Shown here piece by piece: positions 10,300 to 20,332 of a DNA stretch of 20,332 nucleotides. A program made the translations under genes and the position numbers. Position 1 is the first letter of the stretch; each line of letters starts with the position of its first letter. Under the pieces are notes generated by a model. The model had not been told where the DNA came from. It saw only the letters and a list, made by a program, of their open reading frames with translations, and searched no databases. The DNA is from Hypsibius dujardini. Taxonomy: Eukaryota > Tardigrada > Eutardigrada > Parachela > Hypsibiidae. Location: assembly GCA_001579985.1 (NCBI GenBank), contig LRSR01014720.1, positions 1-20,332 of the forward strand. Reading direction: 5' to 3'.

Positions 10300-11390
10300 G
10301 CTTCACTTTTTCCTTTTGCTGGAGTGTTGTTGAGGCGGCTGGAAAGCAAAAGGGGAATTGCGATGGTTAGTTATCGAAGCTTCAATACTGTAGATAGTTC
10401 GTTAAAACTAGAGATGTCTGTTGTGAATAGGAGTAAGTATCTTTGCACTTCCTTCAAATTTTGGCGTACGATACGACGACAAAGATGGCAATCGTTTCAA
10501 GCCTTTTCGTATCGGCAGCAATTGGAATATCCTTCCTTGATTCCCATCTCAGTGATCAAAACATCATAATCGGATTGCTATACCAGAAGCATTTTGAAAA
10601 GCCTAAACTCAGTCGCTTTTCGCTTTTTAGAGGTGACCCTTGAGTAGCAGTTCCCATAATTGGAACCCTGCCCCTTGTGTACGAGTCTCAGAGTCAAATC
10701 CATAGAAGCATCCCCATAAAAATCTGAGAATCGTTTTGCTGCTTTCAATCAATTTCCTGGTCTATTATCGATCCCAGATGAATTAAGTTACTTGGTATTC
10801 TACTAAATGTGTAGAGTGGTAGAAGAACACAACTATTTCTCCACTGACAAATCTTCTCGTCCTTCTTTGCATATAAGCAGGTTATGCAATCACTGTGCAG
10901 CTTCGATATTGAAGTTCTGTCACAGACAATTGGTTCCTAATTCATTCAGATGGTGTACATGCAGTAGTCATCCTCCGCTTTTAGACGCGTCATAAGCACG
11001 TAGGGCTCTTTTAGCCTCGGTGTGAAAAGAGTTTGAGCGGGCCCCGACCTCAACGCATGCAAACAATACCGTTGAAAGTAAGACAACAGATGAAGCGCCA
11101 CCTGGAGCAGATTTCTAATCGCAATTCACCTAAGTGTTTCCTTGTCCCATTCAGCCAATTATCAGCCTAAAGGTAGGTAAACTTATCATCACATTGATTA
11201 AAGGTCAGCTCAACAGGCTCCAAAGTATCTGTAGTCAGTATACTAGACAGCCAGTCAAGCCCTAGCGCAGTTTAGCCAGCCTTAATTCTAATGCAAGCGA
11301 ATGTAGCATAATACCGATTCATAGTCCCATAAGCGCCCACCTCTGCAACCCATGACCTCCCAAGAAGTCGCTTTGCTTTTCTCCACTAAT
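10300..11390. other. Intergenic: upstream of the GPCR remnant and of the Ig receptor gene
   Basis: This about 1.1-kb stretch separates a minus-strand pseudogene from a plus-strand gene and presumably contains the Ig gene promoter and 5' UTR. Open frames at 10324-10643 and 10807-10995 lack recognisable features. No convincing TATA box, RNA gene or repeat seen. Confidence 0.4.
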
Positions 11391-14300
11391 ATGGCAGGAA
11401 CGCTTCTCCGGCAGATTTGTGTCGTCACTCTGCTTTTCTTGTCACATGTTCTTGCGAAAAATGGAGCAGCTGTTAATCGTTGCCACCCAGTGATCCATCA
11501 CTTCCAGGAGGATCAAACGGTTCTCACCATCACCTCTGCCCCCTGGCCCTTAAAACAAATCACCCTCACTCAAGGGGAAGTACAACTCCGAAGGGAACGG
11601 ATTATCGCATGTGCCTGTTCCAACGCGGACTCTACCTCGGTTGATGATACAAATTCCTTGAGGGATCAGCCAAGTTGGCTCTCCGTTCCAGCCTCGGAAC
11701 AGTCTTCTGAATGGGCCTTCTCCAAGTCATGGCGAGGGTTAGCAGTGCAGTTGAAACGCGTTACGTACCTCACAAACTTCACCTCTAATCAAGTCTATCG
11801 CTGCGGATATTTCGGAAATGCTATCCAAATCGGAATAACCATAAAACCACCGATTATTGCTTCAGACTTCTCCTCAACTTCCGGCTCTTGCAAGCCGGAA
11901 ATTTATCTAGCCAGCACGGGCGCGCCCCTCACTTCCAGGCGAATTGTAGCCGCTCATGGGCGAACTTTCACAGACATTCGCTGCAGATGTCTCGGTTCCT
12001 CATCTCCCGACAACATGCAGCTATATTGGGAAAGAAACGGAGTCCAGCTAACCAAAGAATCTGGTTCAACCGAGATCCTACAGGAGCTGGAAGGCGTCGT
12101 GCTTTCCCTCAATGTCACCGCTGATAGTAGTGTTTATCGGTCGACCTTCAAGTGCCGAAGTGGACTTATCCACTCGGACAGTTTTATCCTCGAAACGCTT
12201 TGTAAGTCGCAAAAGGATAAGATAGGTTGAGAGGTTAATCAACAAATTGTTGTTTGTATTTTGCAGCAGGACCGGTGGTGACGCAAATTTTAAAAACTCC
12301 TCAACCAATGTTTGTCAATGAAGAAGTCAACATAACGTGTGTTTCTGCTGGATGGAACCCCGGAAGCAGATTGGACTTCCGACTAGTACGCGGCGGTAAT
12401 GAAAGCCGCACCTTGGCTCCTCGAATCACCTCGACTGTTTATGAAACCACCAAAAATGTCTACGTCATTGAAAAGAGCATTACTTTCACACCAGACTGGA
12501 GCATGTTTCAGTGGAACTTGCAATGTCAAGCATCAAATACGGACAGCGCGATATGGGATCTACTAGTTAACGGAGTCAAACCTGGAAATGCTGATCGGTT
12601 TGTTGAAGATGAACGCTTTCAAGGTGTCGCAGATTCTGCTTTAACTGCCTATTCCACTCATCCGATAGAGGATGTTATGGCCCTCACAATAGCCGAAGGT
12701 AAGACAGCAATCTGCTCAACTGCGTGAGTCACCGATAGTTTATAGCTTATTTTTTGGTCAAACAGAAGAAAGCTATACTTGTGAGCCGAGTATTTTATTC
12801 CAAGACGACACTATGGAATTTAACGACAGAGTCATCGCAGTGGAAGAGGACAAGCTCTTTCACTTGACATGCCATTGTCGAAACGACACAACGCAATCCT
12901 CCACGGGAGGAATTATTCGACGACCATTTTCCTGGACCCTTCGGGGTGAGAAGCTAACCTCAGACAGCATGGCTATGGCGGGTACTCTGGCCTATCGTAC
13001 TTACATCGCGTCCAGTAAAAAGGACACGCAACCGACCTTTGTCTGTCATGGACGAAATGCATCTTCTGCTTCGGTACGTCAATTCTCTTGCTCGATCTTA
13101 ATTAACAGGCCACTTGAATCTTCTGTTTGATATTTTAGGTGACTCTGAATGTCCTCTCTCCGATCAGTCAAGTGAATATCGCTTTGGAACAGACCGATTT
13201 TGTCAATACTATCACCAACAAAATCACGTGCTCAGCTCCGGCTGCTAATCCCCCTCCATTGTTCCGTTTCGTAATCCATTACCAGAACGGAACTGTAGAA
13301 GAAATTTCTAGCAAAGACATCAGCTTCAAATCAGGATTGAGCGAGACACAATTCCCACCGATTATGAACAGCACCGCCAGCTTTGTATTCCTGGCGGAGG
13401 AACAGCATGCAGGCGCTGAAATTGTCTGCCTGGCGTTCCAGATAACTGATCTGCTCCTACTTCCGCCATTGCCTATTTCAACGGAACACATCTCACAAAA
13501 CAGCGCAAACACAAACACAGCCAGCGTAAAAGTACATCTAGTCAAGGGTCGTCCCCCGGTTATCACCGAGTTCTATAGTGCACCGCGGGAACCGATCGTG
13601 GGGGAACTTTTTAAGTTGTTCTGCTTAGTGGAAAGCTCTGCACCGCTGTGGAACGTGCGCGCTATTCGACAGGACGGAGATGGTCAGAACGTTTCCTATC
13701 CTGTCGTGTCCAACCAACACATTATGCTGCGTGAGGGAGGGGAAATGATGGAACAGATCGGGGCTGGTCTGGTTGCAACAAGGGAACATAGTGGTCGATA
13801 TCGATGCGAAACAAGGAGCGTGTTTGGTCAAGCCGAAAGAGTCTTTCACGACGTACTAGTCAAAGGTATCAGTAAACGTGACCTACAACAAAATTATTTT
13901 ATATCTACTTAAATTTCCATATTTCTTGTTTTGTTGATATCTAGCGCCGCCTATGCTGGACGCTAGCCTCTTGGGTTTCATGGGCGTTCGTTCCGTTTAT
14001 GTTGAAAAGGAACAAAGTCACATGGAATTAGATGTGATAGTCCACGATGACACCGAACACCTCAACCCCATCGTCTTGGAATGGTTCGTCACACAAATCA
14101 AACATTTTTGCGAACTTTCACATGTATTTTATTGGTTGATAGTTGGGTCGGTAACGGAGGAAATTATTACGGTCATCCATTAAACGATACCTCAATGGAG
14201 CGCGTTCCAAACAAAGACACAAGTGAAAGTGCGATCATCCGTATAAGCATGTCAAGCCAAGATTGGCGTTACGGCTGGTCTATCAATGGAAGCAGATATT

Positions 14301-15244
14301 TAACGTGTCGAGCCACCAACAGCATCGGTACTTCCTCCCCACTCAACGTGCAATTTAAAAATCCAACAATCGGTAAGAAATTAACTCATTTAATATGAAA
14401 TAAGTGACATGAATAAAATGACTGTCGTGGATTGTTTTAAGGGATGGATGTGGTGAGGATAGATGCCATTTTGCAACGTATTGCAAAATCAGCTGTTAAA
14501 CAGCTGCGGGTATCTAGCCGGATTCTTATGCTATTACCAAACGCAACCTCCGTCGTTGCTTTCGCGCAGACGGTTCGATCGTGCTCCCTTGTGACAGGAA
14601 CAGAAATGCTCTTCAACATGACCCTCAATTGTTCAGAGCAGACAACGAGCGGCAAGTTGTCCCGCTTCCACACAACTGAGTACACTTTTAATATCTCTAC
14701 AACCGAGCCTGCAGATGCTTATCGGGTCACGGTAGTCACTCAAGTTGGCGATGAGCTTTATCATACCAGTGTGATGGTCAATATTACTCAAGCTTCAAAC
14801 AACTACCAAAACCAACACCATCATATCAAAGGTATTTCGTTTGAAATGTTCAATTCAATTCTTCTTTTGCAATTAAAATTGACGCATCGCATTTGACACT
14901 CCAGGGATGCGAAACTCAACAAGAATTTGGATGTTAGCACTGGCCATTGGCGCGTTTTGTGCTTTTATTGTTTTGGTCATGGCCGCGGCTCGTCAGTCAC
15001 ACAAACGCAGTCAAAACGTAAGACCGACTACTATTCCACAAAGCAGGAGAGGAATTGATAAGACTGCCTTTATTGACAGACTTTTGGAAAGCGCTCAACC
15101 ATCTCCAAGCATGGTACAAAGTTCTCGGACCCATCTTCCGTTTCAAAAAAGGATATTTTCCGCCAAATTGAGATTCTAGAAAACGATCCGGTTGTTGTGC
15201 GCGTATCTTCAAATGTCCGTAAAAGCGATCACAGCTTCAGCTGA
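11391..15244 (+). CDS. Immunoglobulin-superfamily single-pass membrane receptor/adhesion protein
   Basis: Ten exons join in frame: 11391-12201, 12267-12698, 12766-13073, 13139-13865, 13945-14083, 14143-14372, 14442-14831, 14905-15017 and 15080-15244 are the nine coding blocks I can place, with a possible additional split inside the long first block; introns are 59-79 nt and phases agree throughout. The product is about 1,104 residues. The start at 11391 has a better context (A at -3, G at +4) than the ATG at 11352 and opens a signal peptide (MAGTLLRQICVVTLLFLSHV). About seven divergent Ig-like repeats follow, with Cys pairs such as IIACACSN/YRCGYFG, VNITCVSAGW/WNLQCQASN, NKITCSAPAANPPP/EIVCLAF and FKLFCLVE/GRYRCETRS, the last a classic Ig strand F. 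A more divergent FN3- or Ig-like module precedes the membrane span (IWMLALAIGAFCAFIVLVMA) and a tail of about 63 residues. Many N-glycosylation sites are present. A role in cell-surface recognition is inferred from architecture; no specific orthologue recognised. Confidence 0.85.
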
Positions 15245-15783
15245 AACCAGACGAATACAATAATACAAGACTGCTTTTTTATTGGTTGCAGCTTGTTTAG
15301 ATTAGCCCAAAATGAGCTTTCTAATCCATGAGAGATTTAATGATATTCGAGAAACCTACTCTTTCGTAATTCATCTGACTTCGGAAAATGATTCATAACA
15401 AAACCAAATAAGATATCTGTACTCTGTAGCTTGGCTCTTAGACCATATATTTTCTTGCTGCTTCTTGTTGTTTAATAGACTGAGGTCAAACTGCATGCCA
15501 TCGCTCTACAGCTGATGTTGCTGACTAGCATTGGGCAGTTCAGTTCAGTTCATATCAATAATTAATGTTAAATATAATAATTAATGTTAAATACAATAAT
15601 TAATGTTAAATATCAATAATTAATGTTATATATCAAGTGTCAAGCCGCCAAGCATTAACCAAAAATTAATAAAAAAATAACATATATATGCTTCAAAAAG
15701 TTGTCGTATATAAGCGCAATGCGTTTCCATTGCCGATATTGCAGCATTGAAGTACACAATTGCTTTGTCCATACAATTTATAG
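15245..15783. other. Intergenic: 3' flank of the Ig gene
   Basis: It contains the presumed 3' UTR and an AT-rich tandem repeat at 15552-15629. I found no first exon for the receptor pseudogene that begins at 15784. Confidence 0.5.
15552..15629. repeat. AT-rich tandem repeat, four units of 19-20 bp
   Basis: Four near-identical units of ATATCAATAATTAATGTTAA (units 2 and 3 are 19 bp) run head to tail, at 15552, 15572, 15591 and 15610. Confidence 0.95.
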
Positions 15784-17395
15784 GATGTTTTGAGAGTCGC
15801 TTGCTGAACAAATTAGCCGCCGCATGGAATGCTCTTTTCATTACGATGTTTGTATTCCGTTGCATTTAGATGAGTGAGCTGGATATAGTTTGGTGAGTGA
15901 TTTAGCAAGGACTTTACCAAGGACCCATCCAAGTTAGGTAACTCCTTCCCCGATGACCCCGGAGAAGGGTATCATCTACTGCGCGATCTTCGTCAAGATG
16001 AACTGGAGCAGAATTCATCTACTCCATGACACTCATCGTTGTTCATCCTATCGTACCGTGCCTCTCAACAAATAACTCATCAATAGTTCTCCTCGGCCGA
16101 TGGGAATGTCTTAGAATTGTCAAGAGTCAATTCTTGAGGACTTTAACAGCAAAAGCAGGGGTACAGTATGACTCTTTCGTTAAGACAAGCACAGTTACAT
16201 ACTCCCGTCCCTCCCTCCTAGAAGGGATCTTGCAAATGGTTGTATACTGTGGTGCTACTCTTCTTGAGAGTTCATTTGGCCTTCGCAAAGTTCTGATACG
16301 ACTCAACAAGAAAAATACCAGGGAACAGTGAATCATTCTAATTAGCTTGACTTTACTGCAAAGAAGTGCCATATCCCGGTTTTACTGCCTTTTATTATCC
16401 ATTTTTATTTCTATTGCAGATAACTCCTGCAAAACTTAACCTAACCTATGGGGAACACGTAAGCATCTAAATTCACAATAATGATTCGTGATTTTTTTGC
16501 CATCCTGCAAAGAGAGTTTAAAAGGTAGCATATAGATTGACACTTAGATTATAAATATGAAAAATATGTCACTAACATTTGAAGTAACTGACTCGGCTAC
16601 TGTATCTACCTTTCGATAATGAACTATTACCATCCGAAAAGGTATTCCTAGTTATAACGCCATTTTATCACCCTTCGTGGGAGGATTTTACTTGGCAAAC
16701 TTTGACGGCAACGATGAGGTTAGAGCCGAAACTTGCACATACGCGCAATACAGAGGCACTTGGTCCAATGGCTAGCAGTGTTCTTTCTTTGACTTGAGCT
16801 CGTGCGACTAGCCTACCGAACAGTCATCATCATTACCCGAGCGTTATACCATGGATCTTGATACTCTACTGATTTAGGGCGTCGTCTGGCCGTTCGCTGG
16901 GAGTACCAAGCAAGGGTGAAATACAGCGCAGAATCAACACATGATATGGTGCAATTGATAATTATAATTTAGACCCATTTTCAGACACGTCCTATCGTCC
17001 CTGCTGGCCACATTGCTGTAGAACTCACGGCAGAGGTTTCCTTCTTGTTGTATTCTAATTTTTATCTCCCCTAACGGGATTAATATTTCTGTCTGTCTGC
17101 CTTCCTGCTTTTCTGACTAGCTGTCTGCCTATCTGTCTCTTCGCCTCTCTCTCTCTACCAGCCCGTGCGGGATAAGTTCAGAACAAACCTATATGTGTCT
17201 GTAAATCCACAGGCGATTTGCAAAGGAAATTATTGTGAGTGGTTTGGGCGTCCAGCGGGAGGAATAGCTCTTTCCGATCGGCTTTTGAACAGTAGTTTTG
17301 AGCTTGAAGTTAGACTGCTCCGTATGCTTGCACATGCTGCTGTCGCTCATGAAGATACAGTGAGCTGCTTTGACATCTTGACCGGTGTTTTCAAG
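15784..17395 (+). pseudogene. Decayed natriuretic-peptide-receptor-like (receptor guanylyl cyclase) ectodomain
   Basis: The first block (15784-15875) begins after an acceptor AG with CFESRLLNKLAAAWNALFIT, and is clearly paralogous to 19899-19990. The next (about 15944-16060) has VTPSPMTPEKGIIYC and FVKMNWSRIHLLHD, matching 20085-20175. Around 16236-16320 VVYCGATLLESS fits the conserved VVxxC strand of ANF-receptor domains. A small exon ending at 16458 (AKLNLTYGEH) and one starting at 16642 (VFLVITPFYHPSWEDFTW) join in phase 0. Later fragments include AYRTVIIIT (about 16813), TRPIVPAGHIAVELTAE (16985-17035) and an intact 78-codon exon 17162-17395. Stops and frame changes occur in at least three blocks (for example TAG after FRCI and the shift before VTPSPM), and no signal-peptide exon, membrane, kinase-like or cyclase region was found. 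The first blocks are firm; the last exon's membership is less sure. Confidence 0.68.
17089..17158. repeat. CTGT/CT-rich microsatellite forming a splice polypyrimidine tract
   Basis: CTGTCTGTCTG grades into CTCTCTCTCT and ends in ACCAG at the acceptor of the 17162-17395 exon, so the repeat serves as its pyrimidine tract. Confidence 0.8.
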
Positions 17396-17589
17396 GTTTG
17401 TGGCAAGTTTACAATTTACCTGAAATGTGCCAGAAATATCTGATTTATTCTATATTCAATAAATATTCTATTGAAGCCGCCATATTATTGACTACTAAAC
17501 TTGTTTTGCATCAACAACCGATTCTTTTACCGAGCGCTTTCTGCGGAACTGATACCTAATGCGACCTGGTTAAAGGCCATGATTTTTTG

Positions 17590-17617
17590 CTTGATGAACC
17601 GAAGACGGTTCATTAAG
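17590..17617. other. 12-bp stem, 4-nt loop hairpin
   Basis: CTTGATGAACCG pairs with CGGTTCATTAAG around an AAGA loop; all pairs are Watson-Crick except one G-T. No function is apparent. Confidence 0.6.
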
Positions 17618-18969
17618 ATGGGGGTTCTCGGGTTACAAAACGAAGTGGTTGTCTGGTAAAAGAAGGTCATCAAGTGTAAAAGTAGCGTGTAAAAGTGAAA
17701 AAGTGAAACATTTTCTGAATTTTAGAAATTCGCTTCTGGAAGATTATCATAACCACAACGGTTACTGCTTCCTCTCTGTTCTGAATATATTATGGGATCC
17801 CGCACGTAAGCCAAGTAATATGTTTTGACACGACGAGATAAACGTTCCTGCATTAATTATGTTACCGGTGTATTTCAACGTGAGAGACTTCCTTTGACTT
17901 TTCAGACAGGTCCGTGAACATCGCGTCAGACACGCTCGCTGGTAGATTCTCAATCCGAATTATCTTGTTCTGAAGTAAAATCTACCACAACATTTCCGGT
18001 CTGTGTTGCAGAGAATGGCTATCTACTTATTCATATCCTGCCTGGCACTGCTCCTCAACATAAGCCATTCCACTTTTAATACCCTCCTAGTTAGTTTTCA
18101 CAACAGCCAATCATGGCCGCACCTTTCTGACCACTAATTCATGTGCATCCACCATCATTTTCTAACCTTTTGGTCAGCACAAATGTCTTTGCAAGTATTC
18201 TGTAAACCTAAACCGACGCCGATAATTAGAAACCTCTTGTGAATTCTCTCTCCCCCCCCCCAATCTGTCCACCAAAACTTGCAGGTGTCCGCTGATATGG
18301 GACGATAGCCAATATTTTTGCATGAAAGTTTCCTTGAAATCCTTTAAAAGGTCTTAGCTTGCGGTAGGGAGTTATTCCTCGATGTCATTTTCTTCGGCAA
18401 TGAACCCCAATCAGGCGATGTGGCATTCAGAATACAGAGGGACCTCGTTGTGACCACTGATATTTATCCTGATTATGTGACACGGTCTTGGCAGTAAATA
18501 TCTCTGCAGAAAATTTGGTTTTATTGGCATGACCAAGAGAGATATGCTGCCCCGCTGATTTGATGAGAATGCCAGCGGAAACATTGGCTGTATATGCTGT
18601 AAATTTACGGTATTGTATATGGAACCCATGATGAGGCTGTAGAGTAGCACGCAGCACTCCAGGTGTCATGGATATTCATTGAGTATATATATAAGACATA
18701 CAATCATATTCATATAAGTGTTATATTAACACTTTGTTCCTCGGACTAGACATAAATCCATACTAAGTATTTGATTGTACAGGGCCCTCTAGGGGTATGA
18801 ATTGTGATTGAAATATCATTTCATTTTAATGTTCTTATGAATAAATGTTAACCCGAAAGGCTATCCTCCCCCTTTGTAGTTCGCCAGGCTCATCTGTTGA
18901 TTTAACCTAGCCAGACAATTGATCACTTGTGAATACTGTACACACAATATATATCACAACACTATTTCC

Positions 18970-18979
18970 TATATAAATA
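18970..18979 (+). promoter_or_regulatory. TATA-box-like element upstream of the receptor gene
   Basis: TATATAAATA lies 178 nt before the ATG at 19157. The region is AT-rich, so chance occurrence is quite possible. Confidence 0.25.
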
Positions 18980-19156
18980 TTTTTACAACTACCCTACACC
19001 ATATGAGATACGATAAGCAACTCCCTCTTGCGGTATCACCTTTAAGTATGCGAGAGCAGTGAGAGTACTTTCTTATCCTGCAACTATACTGCGACCTACC
19101 CTTCATTCCCAGTAAAGTACAGGAAAATTAGTTCTAATGACCATCATTTCTTCCAA

Positions 19157-20332
19157 ATGGTTTGCTATTTTGCCTTGAAGCGAGCCAGTCTATGGGTGTT
19201 GTTGTTGCGGCTGTTATTAGTCGGTGCGGCTACAGGACTCCGTGTTAACATTGTGTCCCCTGGATTCTTTAGCTGGCGTGACAGCACTTCCCTCTCTCAA
19301 CTTGCTCCAGGCATTCTCACGGGATTGGATGCCATTCGTCGCACCTATCCCCAATTCAACTGGACATCGGAAATGTTATCTACTGAACGCTTGACCGATT
19401 GTCCCAGTCTACGCGACAATATCCAATATGAACTTTCCAAATGGTACTACACCAAAAAGTATGACGGGGACGAGGTGTTGACTGTTATTATTACACCAGG
19501 TCAGTCCACCTTGTCATTTGCATTATGAATGCAAACCATAAATAAGCCATTAGTAGCTCCTTTCTCCCTCTGCTCCTTGAGTCTAGCCTTGAGTCATTGT
19601 CAGTTTCCATGTTGAGGATAAATATTTAAATTATCAAAAGATGGAAGCACAGGATTCACTATACGGACAAGTCTGACTTATCCGGTGTATATGTCACTGA
19701 CTGACGCAGCTGACAAATTTTTGTTTTAGACAAAAGTCATTTTACCTAATGCCAGCTTTCTATCAAGGATCTTTGTAATACCCGAATCAACTTTGCCTCT
19801 CCACTTATTGCTAAAATTCCAATTAAAATGAAATGTTCATGAAATGGCTTTACCAAGCCGAAACCCGGAAGCCGGTTTGTATGGCCTAATGTTTGTAGGG
19901 TGTTTTGAGGTTCGCTTGCTGAACGAACTAGCCGCCGCTTGGGATGTTCTTCTTATAACAAGGTCTGCATTTGCATTTTTAAATGATCTAGTAAAATACA
20001 CAAGTATTGCGTAGTGTATCATTGGAGGGTATCTTGCAGCATGGATTATGCTGAAGAAATGGGTAATCGCAACGTTTACCCCAGCCACGTGACGACTTCC
20101 CCTTTGAGTCCTGAAAATGGCATCGTCTACTGCGCACTTTTCGCCAAAATGAACTGGACCAAGTTGTATCTTTTGCATGACAGCAGTAGCACTTCCTATT
20201 TCATATTCCAAATGACCTTGTTACCATCTTCTCTCCCCAAAAATTGTCCCATCCAATTAACGAGCCAAAGGTTTGCTTCAGCTGCGTGGAATGCATCGCA
20301 GCAGCTGCAATTAATCCTTCAGGACTTTAACA
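19157..20332 (+). CDS. Receptor guanylyl cyclase/natriuretic-peptide-receptor-like protein, 5' part (runs off window)
   Basis: Three exons fit: 19157-19499, 19899-20013 and 20040 to the window end, phases 1 and 2. The ATG opens a signal peptide (LWVLLLRLLLVGAATG), followed by a first lobe with LRVNIVSPG and VLTVIITPG. Splicing gives ITPG-CFEVRLLNELAAAW, the equivalent of the GPGCS...AAxWN block of ANF-receptor domains, then LLITRSAFAFLNDLVKYTS, VYPSHVTTSPLSPENG and LFAKMNWTKLYLLHD, matching lobe-linker and second-lobe strands of NPR-type receptors. Sites FNWT, MNWT and WNAS are potential N-glycosylation sequons. By family, a membrane span, kinase-homology domain and cyclase making cGMP would follow, but none is in the window, so a truncated or non-cyclase receptor is not excluded. 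The second intron would be only 26 nt; if it is not spliced, a TAG at 20012-20014 ends the frame and this too is a pseudogene. Confidence 0.7.

Larger units (their letters stand above)
17396..19156. other. Intergenic between the two ANF-receptor-like loci
   Basis: No kinase-homology or cyclase exons were recognised here, although they would be expected if the upstream copy were complete. Minus-strand open frames at 17762-17953 and 18411-18669 have no recognisable domain. The stretch holds a 10-nt poly-C run (18252-18261), a strong hairpin (17590-17617) and a TATA-like element (18970-18979). Confidence 0.45.

Noticed and set aside
9961-10330. Other minus-strand frames that look protein-like, such as a Ser/Pro-rich tail reading NVESTMNDEEPTDLL
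   Set aside because: The GPCR reading explains the same bases from TM1 to TM7; the alternatives need an unspliceable stop to be bypassed.
18411-18669. Overlapping minus-strand open frames of about 80 codons, considered as a cyclase-domain remnant
   Set aside because: I could not align them to guanylyl cyclase or kinase-homology motifs on either strand.
1-20332. tRNA, rRNA or CRISPR features
   Set aside because: No tRNA cloverleaf with a T-arm GTTCRA motif in a plausible context, no rRNA-like stretch and no regularly spaced repeats; a GTTCGA at 3165 lies in a coding exon.

Overview
The window reads as nuclear genomic DNA of a small invertebrate animal. Genes are split by mostly short GT-AG introns (about 55-100 nt, a few of 280-510), coding is on both strands, intergenic DNA is AT-richer, and several families are animal-specific (SEA/EGF membrane protein, essential myosin light chain, Ig-superfamily receptor, rhodopsin-type GPCR, natriuretic-peptide-receptor-like ectodomains). 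Compact introns plus tandem receptor-guanylyl-cyclase-like genes suggest an ecdysozoan, most likely a tardigrade. That placement is inference; no rRNA or mitochondrial marker is present.

Layout, left to right. 1-3677 (+): 3' part of a type I membrane protein with a mucin-like stalk, EGF, SEA, two more EGFs, a membrane span and a cytoplasmic tail. 4307-5037 (-): complete five-exon essential myosin light chain, convergent with the first gene. 5586-6962 (-): complete three-exon L-threonine aldolase with all PLP-site residues; its two introns carry mutually complementary CAGA/TGTC microsatellites. 7307-8680: about 1.36 kb bounded by perfect 26-bp terminal inverted repeats and a 5-bp direct repeat, a probable non-autonomous DNA transposon. 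9192-9388: a second, MITE-like inverted-repeat unit. 9474-10299 (-): a decayed class A GPCR in which TM1-TM7 can still be followed through stops and frameshifts. 11391-15244 (+): a ten-exon gene for an Ig-superfamily single-pass receptor of about 1,104 residues, whose last intron stays open if retained. 15784-17395 (+): a decayed natriuretic-peptide-receptor-like ligand-binding domain. 19157-20332 (+): the 5' end of a second member of that family, running off the window.

Functionally the window mixes housekeeping genes (light chain, threonine aldolase) with cell-surface proteins and lineage-expanding receptors. The two ANF-receptor-like loci are tandem paralogues on the same strand, one dead and one apparently intact at its 5' end, which is what birth-and-death evolution of a receptor family looks like. 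Apart from that shared ancestry I see no evidence that the genes form one pathway. Exon boundaries were set by eye from GT/AG sites, phase agreement and protein continuity, without transcript support.
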